From NCBI RefSeq assembly GCF_021440085.1, contig NZ_JAKCPW010000001.1, positions 1,364,001 through 1,428,000 on the forward strand: a stretch of 64,000 bases of DNA, in the 5' to 3' direction. The notes beneath the pieces are model-generated. The model had not been told where the DNA came from. It worked only from the letters and a program-made list of their open reading frames with translations, and ran no database searches. The position numbers were made by a program, and so were the translations under genes. Shown in pieces: positions 35,510 through 45,128 of the stretch (positions are counted from its first letter, which is position 1; each line of letters begins with the position of its first letter). The stretch comes from Dyadobacter sp. CY261. GTDB lineage: Bacteria; Bacteroidota; Bacteroidia; Cytophagales; Spirosomataceae.

Positions 35510-37291
35510 TTAGAGTGCGGTCAGACGAATGATGCGCCGGATTTCACGGTTTACCGCATAGTTTTTTACATTAAAATCAAACGCCCGCTTATCCAAAGCG
35601 AAGGCTTTATCGCTCACAAGATATAATGCATTGCCTGATTTGAAACCAACTACATGGTGCTTAGGGATTTGAAAACTGACTTGTTCGGCGGTCAGGTAGG
35701 TATTCAAACTATTCATAAGAGAAATAGTTACAAATAACATCACCGCTACAACCGAAAGCCGGAGAAAATAAACCGAGTGAGAATGCAGGGTATACCAAAC
35801 AAGGAAAATGATGCCGTAAAGCATTACCACTTCCAACGCACTCAAATGCAAATTTTCAAGCAAATGTCCAGGTAATGATCGCGGTATCGATGCCGACCAA
35901 TCGGTAAGCCATGCGGAAACCGACACAATCTTGCCCGCAAGCCAGGCAAGCCAGGAAACACCGATAGCGCTTACAAAAAGTAAAACCAGTGCGGCAGGTA
36001 GCAGTACATTCGTAAATGTGACCACCAGCGGGTTGACCAGCCAGAAGTAAGTCGGAAACTGATGAAAATAGTAAAGGCTAAGCGGAAATGTGGCGATTTG
36101 AGCCGCCAAAGCCAATACAGTCACCTGCCAGATATATTTCAGCAAGCGGTTTGATGGGGCAAACACATCGCAAACAGGCTCGTAAAGCAGAAAAATCCCA
36201 GCCATTGCGAGAAACGACAATTGGAAGCCTACGTCGTACAATGCACATGCATCAATCAGCAAAATAATGAGCGCCGAAATAGCCAGCGTGTTGATTGGGT
36301 GATGCTTTCGTCCCCCAGTTTCTGCGGCCACCAACACCATACACATTAGCGCCGCACGTTGCACCGAGGGCGGCAAACCGGTGACTAAGCCATAAAACCC
36401 CAGCAATGCGGCCATTAAAACGAAATATAACCATTTGCCGACTGGCCAACGCCGCAGCCAGCCGAACGCAGCACTGATCGCCATAAAAATGATCGCCATA
36501 TGCATGCCGGAAACTGAAAGAATGTGCACGGCGCCGGAAATGACATAATCGCCAACCTGCTGCTCATGCAGATCATCACGGCGCCCCAGTAACATCGCCT
36601 TTACAAGTCCGTACGCTGCCGTATTGCTGACATGTTCCCGGAAGCGGCTGTCGGCCCACTGGGAAATTATTTCGGGCCAATATGCGGGATTATTATCCGC
36701 ATTGCCGGACATCACTTGGTAAGATCCATTATTGAGAAAAGCTGTGAACAGAATGCCTTTATTACGCAAATAGAGCGCATAGTCGAATTGTTCAGGATTT
36801 TGAGGGGGAGCAGGCAGTTCGAGCCGCTTCCTGATAAGCAACCGGTCACCCGGTTCAGGGGTAATAGAAACACTGTCAGGAAGATAAATCAGCGCAGAAA
36901 CCGATTTCTCAGTCCATTGCTCATCAATTCTGAAACGTTCGGTCTTCACTTCAACCCTAATGGAGTTATTGCGCTTCTCCGGAATGGAAATCACTTCCGC
37001 CCCGCAGGCGGTATAATGCAAGTCATTTATTTCAACAATGCGACGGTCCCTTTCCGTCTCGACCCACGTTTTACAAGTAATGCCCAACAATACCATCCAG
37101 GCGGCCATTGAGATCGTGAAAACCTGTTTTGACCAAAAAATGTAAAGCAAGAGGCAGACAATACCAGCCAGCGCAACGATAGCAAAAGCAAAGAAAACCG
37201 GCATATTAACGGCAAGACGCAATGCGTCGCCCGCCAATATGCCGGTCGCGAAGAAGAGGGTTACGCTGACAAAGGGAGCGCGTGATAGCAT
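35510..37291 (-). CDS. ComEC/Rec2-family membrane protein
   Basis: DNA-uptake channel or general competence-type membrane protein (593 aa). An N-terminal membrane pair with OB-like region (40-160, EVISIPEKRNNSIRVEVKTE) and a Competence domain of eight to ten helices (about 215-490) with LLGRRDDLHEQQVGDYVISG and HILSVSGMHMAII. No metallo-beta-lactamase domain follows, so it is the short form. It precedes the M43 protease by 6 bases on the same strand. Uptake of DNA is the family role; whether this cell is competent is unknown. Confidence 0.88.
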   Translation of the reverse strand: MLSRAPFVSVTLFFATGILAGDALRLAVNMPVFFAFAIVALAGIVCLLLYIFWSKQVFTISMAAWMVLLGITCKTWVETERDRRIVEINDLHYTACGAEVISIPEKRNNSIRVEVKTERFRIDEQWTEKSVSALIYLPDSVSITPEPGDRLLIRKRLELPAPPQNPEQFDYALYLRNKGILFTAFLNNGSYQVMSGNADNNPAYWPEIISQWADSRFREHVSNTAAYGLVKAMLLGRRDDLHEQQVGDYVISGAVHILSVSGMHMAIIFMAISAAFGWLRRWPVGKWLYFVLMAALLGFYGLVTGLPPSVQRAALMCMVLVAAETGGRKHHPINTLAISALIILLIDACALYDVGFQLSFLAMAGIFLLYEPVCDVFAPSNRLLKYIWQVTVLALAAQIATFPLSLYYFHQFPTYFWLVNPLVVTFTNVLLPAALVLLFVSAIGVSWLAWLAGKIVSVSAWLTDWSASIPRSLPGHLLENLHLSALEVVMLYGIIFLVWYTLHSHSVYFLRLSVVAVMLFVTISLMNSLNTYLTAEQVSFQIPKHHVVGFKSGNALYLVSDKAFALDKRAFDFNVKNYAVNREIRRIIRLTAL

Positions 37292-37297
37292 GTGTGT

Positions 37298-38575
37298 TTA
37301 TCGTACAACAAAACGTTTGGTAACAGTCTGATTTGCGGTTGTCACCTTGTAATAGTACAGACCGCTTGGAAAGTTTCGAACGTTGAGATATGTACGGTTG
37401 ACGGCATCTTCCGTCACCTTTTGTCCTTTCTGATTGTAAACGGATACAGTATAATTTTCAAAATCCGGGGCGAATATGTTCGTTGTCAGCGTTTCACGTA
37501 CCGGGTTTGGGTAAATGTCAACGAGTAACTGATCAGTCGTCAGTTGTGAATATTCCACCATCTTGGCGCGCCTGGGGCTTAGTGCGAGCACCGCATGCAT
37601 CCGCTCCTTCTGATCGTTGGTAAAAATGCTCATACAAACGTCGGGGGAATAATCCATATAGTTCTCGATCATGTTACGCGTCACCGCATTGCCCCGGCAT
37701 TGTGAATACACAGGCGTACACGACACGTCGGTAGTTTCGTTTTTGGTGTTTGCCGTAGGCGTATCATCACAATAATCCGTGCCGCAGGTCGAGTCTCCCC
37801 AGATATGGATTAATCCAAGCCAGTGGCCAACTTCGTGGGTGGTTGTACGGCCGAGATTGTAAATGCGGCTCGTGATAGCTTCGGAATCCCTTCCAAAATA
37901 GCGGAAATCAATAATCACCCCGTCCGTCGACGCATCCGTTTCCTCATTTTCGCTCGTCGCCAGGCCTTGGGTGCGATCCGTAATCTCGCTGACTACAGGG
38001 AACTGCGAGGTCCCGAGATAACGGTCGTTCAGCCTCGTAACCCAAATGTTCAGATAACGGTTGGTAAACCAGGCCGGTGAAATGTCTGCCAGGTCGTCGG
38101 CATCCGTAATGGGACTGAACTGCGACGTCTCATTATAGGTACGCACCACCGACACCAGTTTGAAACGAATACCCGTATCGACCGCCAGTGAATCGGTATA
38201 ATAGCCCTTGTAGCCCGACGTGTTGCCATAATCCTCATTGAGTACATCGATCTGGCTCTGGATTTGTCCGTCGGTAATGTTGCCGTTGCCTGCACCTCCG
38301 ATCACATTATCGGTACGATTATGCACCACATGTACCACAACCGGAATCGTGATGGTCTCGCCCGCGTTCGTACGTGCACCCGAATTAGCGCGCAGATAGT
38401 TCTGAATAGCGCCTTCTGACCGCATGCGCAGGTTGCGCAGGGAGGGGTTCCTCAGCAAGCGCACCGAGTCGCGCTCGGTGCTCGCACAACGCGTCACGAC
38501 CGAATCCTGCGCTTTCCCGAGCACAGACACCAGTAACAGGCCGGCCAGCAGCAGGCTATTTCTCCGATTTTTCAT
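37298..38575 (-). CDS. Secreted M43 (pappalysin-family) zinc metalloprotease with T9SS type A tail
   Basis: A secreted protease of 425 aa from the ATG at 38575. Signal peptide (NSLLLAGLLLVSVLGKAQ), a catalytic domain with the extended zinc motif HEVGHWLGLIHIWG and Met-turn region ENYMDYSPDVCMSIF, and a C-terminal T9SS type A sorting domain (DIYPNPVRETL ... FPSGLYYYKVT ... VTKRFVVR). Such tails send proteins out through the gliding/PorSS machinery. The N-terminus overlaps the end of phoH by 20 bases. Substrates unknown. Confidence 0.92.
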   Translation of the reverse strand: MKNRRNSLLLAGLLLVSVLGKAQDSVVTRCASTERDSVRLLRNPSLRNLRMRSEGAIQNYLRANSGARTNAGETITIPVVVHVVHNRTDNVIGGAGNGNITDGQIQSQIDVLNEDYGNTSGYKGYYTDSLAVDTGIRFKLVSVVRTYNETSQFSPITDADDLADISPAWFTNRYLNIWVTRLNDRYLGTSQFPVVSEITDRTQGLATSENEETDASTDGVIIDFRYFGRDSEAITSRIYNLGRTTTHEVGHWLGLIHIWGDSTCGTDYCDDTPTANTKNETTDVSCTPVYSQCRGNAVTRNMIENYMDYSPDVCMSIFTNDQKERMHAVLALSPRRAKMVEYSQLTTDQLLVDIYPNPVRETLTTNIFAPDFENYTVSVYNQKGQKVTEDAVNRTYLNVRNFPSGLYYYKVTTANQTVTKRFVVR

Positions 38576-39503
38576 AGGCAGCAAGAATGTCCCTCACCAA
38601 GCGGTGCCTTACAACGTCCGATCCGTCCAGCTCTACGAAACTGATCCCCTTAATGCCTTTCAAAACCGTTATCGAGTCGATCAGACCCGATTTAAGGTTT
38701 TTCGGAAGGTCAATCTGCGATTTGTCACCGGTAATGATCGCCTTGGAGCTCGGGCCCATCCGGGTCAGGAACATCTTCATCTGCATGGGCGTGGTGTTCT
38801 GTGCCTCGTCGAGCAGGATGAACGCGTTGTTAAGCGTACGCCCCCGCATATAAGCAAGCGGCGCGATTTCAATTACCCGGCTTTCCAGGTATAGTTTCAG
38901 TTTTTCAGGTGCGATCATATCGTCCAGCGCGTCGTAGATCGGGCGTAGATACGGGTCAATCTTTTCTTTGAGATCTCCCGGCAGGAAACCTAGATTTTCC
39001 CCAGCTTCCACGGCAGGACGGGTGATGATAATCTTCCGTACTTCCTTGTTTTTCAACGCCTTGACAGCGATAGCAACCGCCGTATAGGTCTTACCGGTAC
39101 CCGCCGGGCCGATTGCGAACACAAGGTCATATTTGGCCGCTTGCTCCACAAGCAGCTTCTGATTTGCTGTTTTTGCTTTTACAACCAGGCCCTTATTGCC
39201 ATAGAGGATTACATCGTCGTCATCCTCGCCGGTCGACACGGGCGTCTTGGAAATGCCGTTGAGGTAGCCTTTGACATTGTCGTTCGTTATTTTTCCATAC
39301 CTCTGGTAATGCGCCAAAAGTGAGTCGATTACATCTGTTATTCGGATAATTTCGGGGGCAGTCCCCTGGATGCGGATCTCGTTTCCGCGTGAAATGATTT
39401 TACTTTCGGGGAAAGCGGCGGCGACTTCCTTAATATTCGAGTTGTGGATCCCGAGAAAATCGACCATGGATACGTCTTCGAGCGTGATGATTTTTTCCAG
39501 CAA
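38556..39503 (-). CDS. PhoH-family ATPase
   Basis: A 315-aa cytosolic AAA-like NTPase. A KH-like N-terminal region (SKIISRGNEIRIQGTAPEII) precedes the P-loop AIGPAGTGKTYTAVAIAVKA, Walker B AFILLDEAQNTTPMQMKMFL and arginine-finger region. PhoH proteins are linked to RNA metabolism and phosphate starvation; the exact role here is unknown. The start appears to be TTG at 39503; the first in-frame ATG (MVDFLGI) would cut conserved residues. Its end overlaps the M43 protease gene by 20 bases. Confidence 0.92.
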   Translation of the reverse strand: MLEKIITLEDVSMVDFLGIHNSNIKEVAAAFPESKIISRGNEIRIQGTAPEIIRITDVIDSLLAHYQRYGKITNDNVKGYLNGISKTPVSTGEDDDDVILYGNKGLVVKAKTANQKLLVEQAAKYDLVFAIGPAGTGKTYTAVAIAVKALKNKEVRKIIITRPAVEAGENLGFLPGDLKEKIDPYLRPIYDALDDMIAPEKLKLYLESRVIEIAPLAYMRGRTLNNAFILLDEAQNTTPMQMKMFLTRMGPSSKAIITGDKSQIDLPKNLKSGLIDSITVLKGIKGISFVELDGSDVVRHRLVRDILAAYEKSEK

Positions 39504-39749
39504 ATGAATCAGTGTTTAATGTTTGTCTATTGTTTCTAAAATTTAGTAATAATAACCAACATTTGTAAAACATAATCGTCGAAAAAACAATTAATCAATC
39601 AAATTGTCAGCCGAAAAATAAGTCTTTCCCGACCAAGTCTTTCATTATCAGACAGGCACAAAGAAGTCTTCCCAGTGAAAAAAAATTATTGCCCCAAACA
39701 GCCCCGCCTTTCTTTTCTCAGAGGTCTCCAATGATTAACTTTGTCTTAC

Positions 39750-41366
39750 ATGGAAAACGAAAAGGCACCCAACAACTATCCCAGGAGCGGCTCGAAAACC
39801 GGCAACGGCACCAAGCGGGCATTCACACCCCGGACGCCAGCAAACGATCAGAATTTCAGCAAGTTACCCCCTCAGGCTATCGATCTCGAAGAGGCGGTCC
39901 TAGGCGCTTTAATGATCGAAAAAGATGCGCTTACGGCGGTTGCAGACATCCTCCGTCCGGATAGTTTCTACAAGGAGTCGCACGTCCGCATCTATACAGC
40001 GATCGTTACCCTTTTCGCCGATTCGGAGCCGATCGATATGCTTACGGTTACCTCCAAATTACGGAGCACCGGAGAGCTTGAACTGGTCGGCGGCGCGTCG
40101 TATATCATGGAGCTGACCAGCAAAGTCAACTCCGCCGCCAATATCGAATTCCATGCACGCATTATCTCGCAGGCATATATCAAGAGGGAGCTTATCAAAG
40201 TAGCCTCTGAGATCCAGCGCGACGCTTTTGAAGATACCACCGACGTATTCCGGCTTCTCGACAAGACAGAACAGTCGTTGTTCGCGATTTCGGAATCCAA
40301 CATCAAGAAAAATTACGCCGACATGGGCGCGCTTATGCGGCAGGCCCTGGCCGAACTTGACCAGAAAAAGAATAACAAAGACGGATTGACCGGTGTGCCC
40401 TCCGGTTTCAGCGCACTCGACAGACTTACTTCGGGCTGGCAGAAAACGGAATTAATGATCCTCGCGGCACGTCCGGGTATGGGGAAAACGGCATTCGTCG
40501 TTTCATCGCTGCGGAATGCAGCTGTGGATTTCAATATTCCGGTGGCGATATTCTCTCTTGAGATGTCATCAGTGCAGCTTGTCAATCGTCTAATTTCCGC
40601 CGAGGCTGAAATCGATAGTGAAAAAATCCGTAAGGGAAGCCTCGCGCCGCACGAATGGGAGCAACTGCACCATCGCATTCACAGGCTTACCAATGCCCCC
40701 ATTTATATCGACGACACCCCTGCCCTTTCGGTACTAGAACTGAGGGCCAAATGCCGCCGTCTGAAAGCTCAGCACGACATCCAGATGATCGTAATCGATT
40801 ATTTGCAGCTAATGACCGGAGATACAGGCGGCAAAAGCCCCGGTAACCGCGAACAGGAAATTGCGATGATCTCGCGGTCGTTGAAAAACCTGGCAAAAGA
40901 ATTGGATGTGCCGGTAATTGCTCTTTCTCAACTAAGCCGGGCCGTAGAGACCCGGGGTGGTGAAAAGCGGCCACAACTTTCCGATTTGAGGGAGTCCGGT
41001 TCGATCGAGCAGGATGCGGATATGGTAATATTCCTGTACCGTCCTGAATATTACGGCATTACTGAGGACGAAGCAGGTAACTCAGTAGCAGGTGTAGGCG
41101 AAGTGATTCTGGCTAAAAACCGTGCAGGTTCGCTGGACACCATTCAACTGCGCTTTATCGGTAAATACACGAAATTCGCCGACCTTGATTCGGGCTTTAC
41201 CCCTGCCCCATTCTCGGTCGACCGACCAATCCAGACCTCCAACCCGATCTCATCATTCGAAAGTCAGGCCAAGCCCACCGCCCCAACAGGCGGAACACTC
41301 CGCAGCCGCGCCAACGACCTAAGTAATTTCGATTACAAAGGGCCAGATAGCGAGCCACCGTTTTGA
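39750..41366 (+). CDS. dnaB: Replicative DNA helicase
   Basis: Hexameric 5'-3' helicase at the fork. The 538 residues (ATG 39750; a TTG nine bases earlier is unlikely) have the N-terminal DnaB domain starting PPQAIDLEEAVLGALMIEKD, the linker, and the RecA-like ATPase with Walker A LAARPGMGKTAFVVSSL, Walker B QMIVIDYLQLMTGD, arginine region SQLSRAVETRGGEKRPQLSD and SGSIEQDADMVIFLYRPEYY. No intein is present. It starts a monocistronic unit with a bidirectional terminator after it; a TAACTTTG element at 39736 lies so close that the mRNA could be almost leaderless. Confidence 0.98.
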   Translation: MENEKAPNNYPRSGSKTGNGTKRAFTPRTPANDQNFSKLPPQAIDLEEAVLGALMIEKDALTAVADILRPDSFYKESHVRIYTAIVTLFADSEPIDMLTVTSKLRSTGELELVGGASYIMELTSKVNSAANIEFHARIISQAYIKRELIKVASEIQRDAFEDTTDVFRLLDKTEQSLFAISESNIKKNYADMGALMRQALAELDQKKNNKDGLTGVPSGFSALDRLTSGWQKTELMILAARPGMGKTAFVVSSLRNAAVDFNIPVAIFSLEMSSVQLVNRLISAEAEIDSEKIRKGSLAPHEWEQLHHRIHRLTNAPIYIDDTPALSVLELRAKCRRLKAQHDIQMIVIDYLQLMTGDTGGKSPGNREQEIAMISRSLKNLAKELDVPVIALSQLSRAVETRGGEKRPQLSDLRESGSIEQDADMVIFLYRPEYYGITEDEAGNSVAGVGEVILAKNRAGSLDTIQLRFIGKYTKFADLDSGFTPAPFSVDRPIQTSNPISSFESQAKPTAPTGGTLRSRANDLSNFDYKGPDSEPPF

Positions 41367-41387
41367 TCTGAAAATCATTGGTTATAC

Positions 41388-41432
41388 AAAAAGAGGAGTC
41401 CGGAATGAACGTCATTCCGGACTCCTCTTTTT
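41388..41432. terminator. Bidirectional terminator between dnaB and rlmD
   Basis: A perfect 21-base stem (AAAAAGAGGAGTCCGGAATGA / its complement, with loop ACG) that ends in five T on one strand and begins with five A on the other, so it serves both convergent genes. Confidence 0.93.
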
Positions 41433-41458
41433 ACTGTCGATCAACCTACAACTTCCTG

Positions 41459-42856
41459 CTATTTCCTGACCAGCAACGCCACATTCTCCACATGGTGCGT
41501 ATTTGGGAACATGTCCACAGGTTGCACGCGTGTCACTTCATAATCCTCCGCCATCAATGCCAGGTCACGGGCCTGCGTGGCTGTGTTACAGCTTACATAC
41601 ACGACGCGGTCGGGTGCGGCTTTCAGGATCGTTTCGATCACGGGCACGTCCATTCCTGCGCGCGGCGGGTCGGTGATGATCACATCCGGACGGCCGTGCT
41701 TTTGCAGGAAACTCTCATTCATGATCGCACGCATGTCGCCGGCGAAAAATGAGGTGTTGGTAATGCCATTCAATTGCGAATTGATGCGGGCATCTTGCAC
41801 AGCTGCCTCTACATATTCCACACCTACCACTTTCTTCGCGCTACGGGCCACAAAATTAGCAATGGTACCTGTTCCTGTATAAAGGTCGTAAACGGACTCA
41901 CTGCCGGTCAGTTGAGCATAATCTCTGGCCACACTGAAAAGCTTGTAAGCCTGCTCGGAATTGGTCTGATAAAAGGATTTTGGTCCAACGAGAAATGTCA
42001 GATCTTCCATTGTCTCACGCACCACCTTTTCCCCGGCATAATGAACCACTTCCTGGTCCTGGTAGGAATCGTTTCCTTTCAAATTCACGATGTAGTTCAA
42101 AGATGTGATCTCCGGATGATTTTTAGCCAAAAATTCCATCACTTCCGAGATAATTTCGTCGTTCTGCACCCCGAATTGCACGATTACCATCACGTCCCCA
42201 GAATTGGCTGTACGGACGATCAGATTGCGGAGCACACCCACATTAAAACGTACGTCGTAGTAAGGGTATCCTTTTTCCTCTCCAAAACGATGCAGAGAGT
42301 TCCGAATCGCATTCGAAGGGTCGGATTGCAGGTGGCAATGGTCGACCGTAAAAATCTTATCAAATCGCTTCGGTACGTGAAAACCCAGGGCCGTTTTCGT
42401 AAAAGGTATGCCCGAATCCAGTTGCTCCTTCGTCAGCCAGCGCCAATTTGAAAAAGTGAATTCCAACTTATTCCGATAGTATTCCGTCCTAGGGGCAGCG
42501 ATAATTTCGTTAATCTCAACATTCCTGATCTTTCCTATCCTTTCAAAATGATCCACAACCTGCTGCCTTTTGAATTTGAGCTGGTGCTCGTAGCTGATAT
42601 GCTGCCACTTACAGCCCCCGCAAACCGTGAAATGCTCGCAATAGGGTTCTGTACGTAAGGCCGATTGCGAATGAATTTTGGTAACGATGGCCTCCTTTAA
42701 TTTTTTCTTGGTGCGTACGACCTGAAGGTCGACGATGTCACCGGGAGCCACATTGCCTTCTACGAAGATTACGCCGTCTTCCGATTTAAATATACATTTG
42801 CCTTCTGCCGCAAAATCGGTAATTTCAACGTACTCGTACTTGTTACTCTTAGACAT
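41459..42856 (-). CDS. rlmD: 23S rRNA (uracil-5-)-methyltransferase RlmD-type
   Basis: SAM-dependent enzyme methylating U1939 of 23S rRNA (the position is known from E. coli; the sequence shows only family). 465 residues: TRAM domain (EYVEITDFAAEGKCIFKSED), iron-sulfur cysteines in CEHFTVCGGCKWQH, methyltransferase fold with VYDLYTGTGTIANFVARSAK, DPPRAGMD and the catalytic cysteine in YVSCNTATQARDLALM. RlmC and TrmA have the same fold, so the exact uridine is inferred. Confidence 0.92.
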   Translation of the reverse strand: MSKSNKYEYVEITDFAAEGKCIFKSEDGVIFVEGNVAPGDIVDLQVVRTKKKLKEAIVTKIHSQSALRTEPYCEHFTVCGGCKWQHISYEHQLKFKRQQVVDHFERIGKIRNVEINEIIAAPRTEYYRNKLEFTFSNWRWLTKEQLDSGIPFTKTALGFHVPKRFDKIFTVDHCHLQSDPSNAIRNSLHRFGEEKGYPYYDVRFNVGVLRNLIVRTANSGDVMVIVQFGVQNDEIISEVMEFLAKNHPEITSLNYIVNLKGNDSYQDQEVVHYAGEKVVRETMEDLTFLVGPKSFYQTNSEQAYKLFSVARDYAQLTGSESVYDLYTGTGTIANFVARSAKKVVGVEYVEAAVQDARINSQLNGITNTSFFAGDMRAIMNESFLQKHGRPDVIITDPPRAGMDVPVIETILKAAPDRVVYVSCNTATQARDLALMAEDYEVTRVQPVDMFPNTHHVENVALLVRK

Positions 42857-42920
42857 TATTTCCTGTTTTAATTACTAATCCCAATATCCTATCGGACCAA
42901 TTTTACCGCCGCATATTTCC

Positions 42921-45128
42921 ATGAAAAAACGGTTCATCTTATTTATTCTGATGTTGTTTGCTCTTTGCGAGGCCAGCGCGACGCACATCGTGGGCGGGCA
43001 GCTCTTCATCACACAGAACCAGGACAGCTACTACAACTATAACATGGGTCTGACGATGTACTTCGATGCCTTGAACGGCAATCCCGGTGCAGAAGATCCC
43101 TTTGTCACGATTTATGTATTCAGAAAGCGCGACAACGTGGCCATCGGCTATCTTGAAGCCCCAAAAATAGAACGAAAATCGGTCACCTACGCAAACCCGC
43201 TCTGTGGAATCTCTACATTGCAGACCTGGCAGATCACTTACAGCTCCAGTTTACACCTTACTCCCACCGAGTTCGACGACGCACAGGGCTATTACATGGT
43301 ATGGGACCGCTGCTGCCGGAATGGAACGATCACCAATATCCAGGCCCCGGGCGATGCTGGCAGCCTTTTTTACCTCGAATTTCCGCCTCTCTTTAAAAGT
43401 AACGCCAATTTCAAGAATTCCTCTCCTATTTTTCCGGAGATAAAAGGCGACTATGCCTGCGTCAATTCCCCGTTTTTATTCGATTTCGGTGGCAAAGATG
43501 CGGACGGAGACAGCCTGGTATACTCGCTCATCACGCCCATGCAGGGCTATTCGGACAAGGCCAATCCAAGCGCACCTGGCCGTGGATCTTCCAGCTATCC
43601 GCGTCTGAACTTTGTCGACGGCGTTTCGGTCAGCAATATGATTCCGGGCCCCGATCCGCTGAAAGTCAACCGCGCAACAGGCATGCTTTCCGTCACAGCC
43701 GGTTCTATCGGTTTATATGTATTTGCAGTCCAGGTTGAAGAATACCGGAATGGGCAAAAAATCGGCTCGCTAACACGCGATTTTCAATTGAAAGTGGTCG
43801 ATTGTCCCAAAATGGACCCGCCGAAATTGTTATTTAAACCGAAAGGAAAAAACACCTACTACACAGAGAATGAGATCATAACTGTCAAAAAAGGCGATCC
43901 AAACTGTTTCGAAGTGATGGTAACCGACCCAACCATCAACCAGATCGTGAGCGTCGACGGCCAGGCGGTGAATAATACCAGCGACTATTTCACATTGCTT
44001 CCCGCGCAGTTTACCACCAGAGTCCCGAACGATACCCTGAAATTCCAGATTTGCCTGGAAGACTGCTTTGTCACCTACGACAACAGGCCTATTAAAATCC
44101 AGCTGGTGGCACAGGATGGCAGTTGCCCATTTCCCCTTACCGACACGCTGAACATTTACATACGGCGGGAAAATAATGGCAATAATCCCCCGGCAGTAAC
44201 CACTTCGCTCACCAGCGACTATGTACATGTGACAGCGGGTGTGCCTGTGACATTCACTGTTTACGGCAAAGATCCGGACAAAGACAATCTTGCGCTGTCG
44301 GGCCGCGGACAGGATTTCAATATGACCGATATGGGCATGGATTTCAAACCTGTGAGCGGGCAGGCAAATGTGGAGCAGAAATTTACCTGGGTCCCTCCCT
44401 GCAATGCCAAAAAGGGTGACACGCTGGCCGTGGATTTCAAATTGGAAGATATGCGGTGCGAAGGGAACCCGATGCCCGTCGCCAAGCCGGTCTATTTTAT
44501 CGTGGACGAATCGCCCAACCGCCCTCCTGCTGTAAAAACATCATTGCCCGTCCAGGAAATCACGTATCAGATCGGCAGTTCCTCGGGTATCACATTCGAT
44601 GTGCTCGCGACCGATCCGGATACGAATACGATCATTCTGACCGCCGCCGGGCGTGGGTTCGACATGAAAGATGCCGGGATGATTTTCGAAGCGAAATCCG
44701 GCGTGCAATCAATTACCTCGCCCTATGCCTGGAACCCCGAATGCGCGTTGCTTGACGGCCAGGCTGAACAAACTTTCATGGTCGACTTCATCACCCAGGA
44801 CAAGAGCTGCGCCGCAGCCATGGACACGACCACCGTCAAAGTCACGATCAAGGACAATGGCTCCGCTCCTTTCCCTGAATTTCCGAATGTGATCACGCCA
44901 AATGGCGACGGTAAAAATGATTGTTTTGCATTCCAGGAACTCCCGGCGGACAACTGCCAGGACCTGTTCAAAGACATCACGATCTTTAACCGCTGGGGTA
45001 AACAGGTGTATTATTCAAAGGTAAGACCCAACGACTGGTGCCCTGACAAGATCTCCGGAGGGTACTATTACTTCGTCGTCCAATATACCAAACGCTCCTA
45101 TAAAGGCGGATTGACGATTCTTAAATAA
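42921..45128 (+). CDS. Large secreted protein with CHU_C / T9SS type B sorting domain (paralogue)
   Basis: A 735-aa exported protein. Signal peptide 1-22 (MKKRFILFILMLFALCEASA) is followed by THIVGGQLFI, and its first 300 residues are alignable with the gene at 4779 (shared YYMVWDRCCRN, FYLEFPPLF, GLYVFAVQVEEYRNG, RDFQLKVVDC). Cadherin-like repeats follow (GVPVTFTVYGKDPDKDNLAL, GITFDVLATDPDTNTIILTA). The C-terminus is a CHU_C domain: FPNVITPNGDGKNDCFAFQE, ITIFNRWGKQVYYSK, GGYYYFVVQY. Likely surface adhesin; function not shown. A terminator follows at 45144. Confidence 0.9.
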   Translation: MKKRFILFILMLFALCEASATHIVGGQLFITQNQDSYYNYNMGLTMYFDALNGNPGAEDPFVTIYVFRKRDNVAIGYLEAPKIERKSVTYANPLCGISTLQTWQITYSSSLHLTPTEFDDAQGYYMVWDRCCRNGTITNIQAPGDAGSLFYLEFPPLFKSNANFKNSSPIFPEIKGDYACVNSPFLFDFGGKDADGDSLVYSLITPMQGYSDKANPSAPGRGSSSYPRLNFVDGVSVSNMIPGPDPLKVNRATGMLSVTAGSIGLYVFAVQVEEYRNGQKIGSLTRDFQLKVVDCPKMDPPKLLFKPKGKNTYYTENEIITVKKGDPNCFEVMVTDPTINQIVSVDGQAVNNTSDYFTLLPAQFTTRVPNDTLKFQICLEDCFVTYDNRPIKIQLVAQDGSCPFPLTDTLNIYIRRENNGNNPPAVTTSLTSDYVHVTAGVPVTFTVYGKDPDKDNLALSGRGQDFNMTDMGMDFKPVSGQANVEQKFTWVPPCNAKKGDTLAVDFKLEDMRCEGNPMPVAKPVYFIVDESPNRPPAVKTSLPVQEITYQIGSSSGITFDVLATDPDTNTIILTAAGRGFDMKDAGMIFEAKSGVQSITSPYAWNPECALLDGQAEQTFMVDFITQDKSCAAAMDTTTVKVTIKDNGSAPFPEFPNVITPNGDGKNDCFAFQELPADNCQDLFKDITIFNRWGKQVYYSKVRPNDWCPDKISGGYYYFVVQYTKRSYKGGLTILK

